DNA from: CAWHOW01 sp050013795
GTDB taxonomy: Bacteria > Bacteroidota > Bacteroidia > Bacteroidales > CG2-30-32-10
Assembly: GCA_050013795.1 (NCBI GenBank)
Contig: JBEKEO010000127.1
Span: 1 to 8,923 of the forward strand
DNA: 8,923 nt
Direction: 5' to 3'
Below, piece by piece: positions 5,731-8,923 of this stretch; the first letter of the stretch is position 1; the number at the start of each line of letters is the position of its first letter. The position numbers and the translations under genes were made by a program. The notes beneath the pieces are model-generated. The model did not search any database. It saw only the letters and a program-made list of their open reading frames with translations, and was not told the DNA's origin.

Positions 5731-8700
5731 TTACATATTCCTTCTATACTGTCCGCCGACATTATAAAGAGCATCCGTTATCTGCCCGATGGAACAATAT
5801 TTTGTTACTTCCATCAGTTTTTCAAAAAGATTAAGGTTCTTTACTGCTGCGTGCTGAAGGTCTTCAAGCAATGCAGGGATTTTATCTGCATGCGTTTTGT
5901 GAAGCTGTTTCAGCATATTGATTTGGTACTTCTTTTCTTCTTCAGTAGCACGGATTACTTCTCCGGGAGTAATAGTCGGGGAACCAGTTGAAGATAAAAA
6001 TGTATTCACGCCCATGATTGGCAGTTCGCCTGTATGTTTCAATGTTTCATAATACAATGATTCTTCCTGTATCTTGCCGCGCTGGTAGCAGGTTTCCATT
6101 GCGCCAAGCACACCGCCACGTTCAGTAAGCCTGTCAAATTCCATCATCACAGCTTCTTCAACAAGGGCGGTGAGTTCTTCAATGATAAATGAGCCTTGCC
6201 AGGGATTTTGATTCTTAGCTAAACCTAATTCATGATTGATGATCATCTGTATGGCCATTGCCCTGCGAACGCTTTCTTCCGTAGGAGTGGTTATAGCTTC
6301 ATCATAAGCATTGGTGTGAAGAGAATTGCAGTTATCAAAGATACCATAAAGCGCCTGCAAAGTAGTACGAATATCGTTGAAGCCTATTTCCTGAGCATGC
6401 AATGAGCGACCGCTTGTTTGGATATGATACTTCAATTGTTGCGAACGGAAATTACCCTTATACTTATTCTTCATTGCCTTTGCCCATATTCCGCGTGCTA
6501 CACGACCAATAACAGAGAATTCAATATCAATCCCGTTAGAGAAAAAGAAAGACAGATTCGGTGCAAACTTATCTATATCCATTCCCCTCGACAGGTAATA
6601 TTCCACATAAGTAAAACCATTCGACAATGTAAAGGCAAGCTGAGATAAAGGATTGGCGCCAGCTTCGGCTATATGGTAACCGGAAATGGAAACAGAATAA
6701 AAATTACGCACATTATTATTAATGAAATATTCCTGCACATCACCCATCAGCTTCAATGAAAAATCAGTAGAGAAAATGCAAGTATTCTGTCCCTGATCTT
6801 CCTTAAGTATATCAGCTTGTACTGTGCCACGGACAGAGCAAATGGTCTCTGCTTTTATTTTTTCATACACTTCTTTCGGAAGAACTTTATCACCTGTAAT
6901 GCCTAGAAGCATCAATCCAAGACCATTATTATTTTCAGGTAAATCTCCCTGATAAAAAGGGCGTGTTGTTCCTTTTTCTTTAAAATAAGCAGCTATCTTT
7001 TTCTCCACATCTTCAACCAGCCCATGTTTTTTGATATACAGTTCGCATTGTTGATCAATGGCAGTATTCATAAAGTACCCCACCATCATAGGGGCAGGAC
7101 CGTTAATAGTCATTGACACCGATGTCATGGGATCGGCAAGATTAAAGCCGGAGTATAGTTTCTTTGCATCGTCAAGACAACAAATGGAAACACCAGAATT
7201 ACCTATCTTTCCATAAATATCAGGACGTGTTCCGGGGTCATTGCCGTACAGAGTTACTGAATCGAAAGCGGTGGAAAGCCTCTTGGCAGGCAGTCCATGC
7301 GAAAGATAATGAAAGCGTTTATTCGTCCTTTCAGGGCCGCCTTCGCCTGCAAACATACGTGTAGGGTCTTCGCCTTCACGCTTGAAAGGAAATACTCCTG
7401 CAACATAAGGAAATTCACCGGGCACATTTTCTTTCAAATTCCATTTTAAGATATCTCCCCAAGCTTTGTACTTAGGCGTTGATATTTTAGGTATCTGTAG
7501 ATGCGATAATGTTTCAGTATGTGTCTTTATTTTTAATTCTTTATCCCTTACCTTAAAAACATAAAACTCCTGCTTATATTGATCTGTCTTTTTTTCCCAG
7601 GTATCAAGTATCTTTTTATTCTGTCCGTCGAGGTTCAGTTCAAGTTCTGTATACAAGGTTTCAAGGCTTGCCGCTTCTTCAGTTTTCTTATGTTTTTTAA
7701 GCTCTTCTATGCTACATTTAAGGCTGTAAAGCTTTTGTGCAATCTCCGACTGATCATCAGCCCACTTATTGTAGCTCCTTACCGTGTCTGCAATTTCAGA
7801 AAGGTAGCGGGTTCTGTGAGGAGGTATGATAAATATTTTTTCGGGAATTTCACCGGTAAGTTTCATTGATGATTCCCATTTAGTATTCATCTTTTCATTT
7901 ACCTTATCAATGATAGTGCGATATAATTGGTTAACGCCTGGGTCGTTGAATTGTGAAGCTATGGTGCCAAAAACAGGCATGGATTCAGCATCTTTATCAA
8001 ATAATTGATGATTGCGCTGGTATTGTTTCTTCACATCCCGCAGGGCATCCATACCTCCGCGCTTGTCGAATTTATTTAATGCAATTACATCAGCAAAATC
8101 GAGCATGTCGATTTTCTCTAACTGTGATGCCGCTCCATATTCTGGTGTCATTACATACAATGTAAGATTGCTGTGATCCACAATTTCGGTATCAGACTGA
8201 CCAATACCGGATGTTTCCAAAACAATGAGGTCGAAATTTGCAACCTTCATTATATTTAATGCATCCTTCACGAACTTCGACAATGCAAGGTTCGACTGCC
8301 TTGTAGCCATTGAACGAACATAAACATTGGCATTGCTGATGGAATTCATCCTTATCCTGTCTCCCAGCAAAGCTCCTCCTGTCTTGCGTTTCGAAGGATC
8401 AACACAAACAACGGCAATTTTCTTATTGGGGAAATCAATCAAGAACCTTCTTATAAATTCATCTTCGAGAGAAGATTTCCCGGAACCACCGGTGCCTGTA
8501 ATTCCTAATACAGGAATATTTTTCTTCTTTGCTTTTTCACTGATAGTTGAAATGGTTTTCTCAACCTGTTCAGGGAAATTCTCAACTGCAGAAATAAGCT
8601 TTGCAATAGCATTATAATCCTGCTTTTCAATATTTTTCAAATCAACCTTCACGTCCTTTCCAACAGGATAGTCCGATTTTTCCATCACATCATTGATCAT

Positions 8701-8923
8701 GCCCTGCAAACCCATCGTTCTTCCGTCGTCAGGAGAATAGATTCTAGTAATACCATATGCATGAAGTTCTTCAATTTCGTCAGGGAGAATTACGCCTCCG
8801 CCTCCGCCAAAGATTTTAATATGACTGCAACCTTTTTCTTTCAGCAGGTCATACATGTATTTAAAGAATTCAATATGTCCGCCCTGGTATGAAGTAACCG
8901 CAATCGACTGCACATCTTCCTGA
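5731..8923 (-). CDS. icmF: Fused isobutyryl-CoA mutase (IcmF), N-terminus off the window
   Basis: IcmF is a coenzyme B12 enzyme that interconverts isobutyryl-CoA and n-butyryl-CoA and carries its own G-protein chaperone. Counting from the codon at 8913, the rest of the B12 domain is about 1-80 (SYQGGH 8-13, GGGGG 36-40). The MeaB-like GTPase is about 130-345: P-loop GTGGSGKS 140-147, VVCVDPSKRKTGG 168-180, ETSG 233-236 and NKFD 280-283. A charged helical linker is about 385-450, and the mutase barrel runs from about 500 to 1060. By alignment to P. shermanii methylmalonyl-CoA mutase, Tyr89 is Phe521 and Arg207 is Gln709, the pair found in isobutyryl-CoA mutases, while the catalytic Tyr243/His244 are Tyr746/His747. 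The GTG at 8913 is not the start: the preceding codons (QED) continue the family sequence, so about 50 residues including the DxHxxG cobalt-ligand motif are missing. Methylmalonyl-CoA mutase is the main alternative, and less likely. Confidence 0.93.
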   Translation of the reverse strand, partial: QEDVQSIAVTSYQGGHIEFFKYMYDLLKEKGCSHIKIFGGGGGVILPDEIEELHAYGITRIYSPDDGRTMGLQGMINDVMEKSDYPVGKDVKVDLKNIEKQDYNAIAKLISAVENFPEQVEKTISTISEKAKKKNIPVLGITGTGGSGKSSLEDEFIRRFLIDFPNKKIAVVCVDPSKRKTGGALLGDRIRMNSISNANVYVRSMATRQSNLALSKFVKDALNIMKVANFDLIVLETSGIGQSDTEIVDHSNLTLYVMTPEYGAASQLEKIDMLDFADVIALNKFDKRGGMDALRDVKKQYQRNHQLFDKDAESMPVFGTIASQFNDPGVNQLYRTIIDKVNEKMNTKWESSMKLTGEIPEKIFIIPPHRTRYLSEIADTVRSYNKWADDQSEIAQKLYSLKCSIEELKKHKKTEEAASLETLYTELELNLDGQNKKILDTWEKKTDQYKQEFYVFKVRDKELKIKTHTETLSHLQIPKISTPKYKAWGDILKWNLKENVPGEFPYVAGVFPFKREGEDPTRMFAGEGGPERTNKRFHYLSHGLPAKRLSTAFDSVTLYGNDPGTRPDIYGKIGNSGVSICCLDDAKKLYSGFNLADPMTSVSMTINGPAPMMVGYFMNTAIDQQCELYIKKHGLVEDVEKKIAAYFKEKGTTRPFYQGDLPENNNGLGLMLLGITGDKVLPKEVYEKIKAETICSVRGTVQADILKEDQGQNTCIFSTDFSLKLMGDVQEYFINNNVRNFYSVSISGYHIAEAGANPLSQLAFTLSNGFTYVEYYLSRGMDIDKFAPNLSFFFSNGIDIEFSVIGRVARGIWAKAMKNKYKGNFRSQQLKYHIQTSGRSLHAQEIGFNDIRTTLQALYGIFDNCNSLHTNAYDEAITTPTEESVRRAMAIQMIINHELGLAKNQNPWQGSFIIEELTALVEEAVMMEFDRLTERGGVLGAMETCYQRGKIQEESLYYETLKHTGELPIMGVNTFLSSTGSPTITPGEVIRATEEEKKYQINMLKQLHKTHADKIPALLEDLQHAAVKNLNLFEKLMEVTKYCSIGQITDALYNVGGQYRRNM

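Noticed and set aside
7579..8617. Several + strand open frames of 60-96 codons opposite icmF.
   Set aside because: They overlap one another and the conserved GTPase and linker coding sequence, with no recognisable family or domain; treated as shadows of icmF.
1..8923. Search by eye for a new multi-gene system, CRISPR repeats, tRNA or rRNA genes, transposon ends, toxin-antitoxin pairs or a foreign-looking island.
   Set aside because: Nearly all of the window is coding for recognisable chromosomal families, the largest unassigned gap is 109 bp, and base composition looks even by eye. I found nothing that supports such a system.

Overview
The window reads as a stretch of chromosome from a member of the Bacteroidota, probably an uncultured or little-studied lineage. 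The evidence is the protein families (Bacteroidota-type M23 peptidase, RseP, LolC/E-like permease and fused isobutyryl-CoA mutase), AT-rich DNA, little use of Shine-Dalgarno sites, and promoter-like boxes of the TAnnTTTG type. It is densely coded, with genes in two convergent blocks. I see no mobile element, RNA gene, CRISPR array or phage gene.

Left block (+ strand, 1-3151): the 3' part of an M23 (LytM-type) peptidoglycan endopeptidase, then dxr (second step of the MEP isoprenoid pathway, TTG start), then rseP (site-2 intramembrane zinc protease). The first two are 12 bp apart and in the same reading frame, so they are probably co-transcribed. A 109-bp gap before rseP holds short inverted repeats and a weak promoter-like box.

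The blocks meet at 3152-3227, an AT-rich 76-bp gap with a small hairpin that could end transcription from both sides.

Right block (- strand, read from 8923 down to 3228): icmF, cut at its 5' end by the window edge, encoding a fusion of the cobalamin-binding domain, G-protein chaperone and acyl-CoA mutase; then rbfA (ribosome maturation factor); a class I SAM-dependent methyltransferase of unknown substrate; and a LolC/LolE-type permease. The last three are 15 and 4 bp apart and look like one operon, possibly started by a TAnnTTTG box six bases before the rbfA ATG.

Most genes serve core functions: envelope upkeep (M23 peptidase, RseP, LolC/E-like permease), isoprenoid supply (Dxr), ribosome maturation (RbfA) and branched or short acyl-CoA metabolism (IcmF). 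I found no convincing new multi-gene system. The points most worth checking are the identity of the methyltransferase, the IcmF specificity residues, the possible leaderless rbfA transcript and the two TTG starts.
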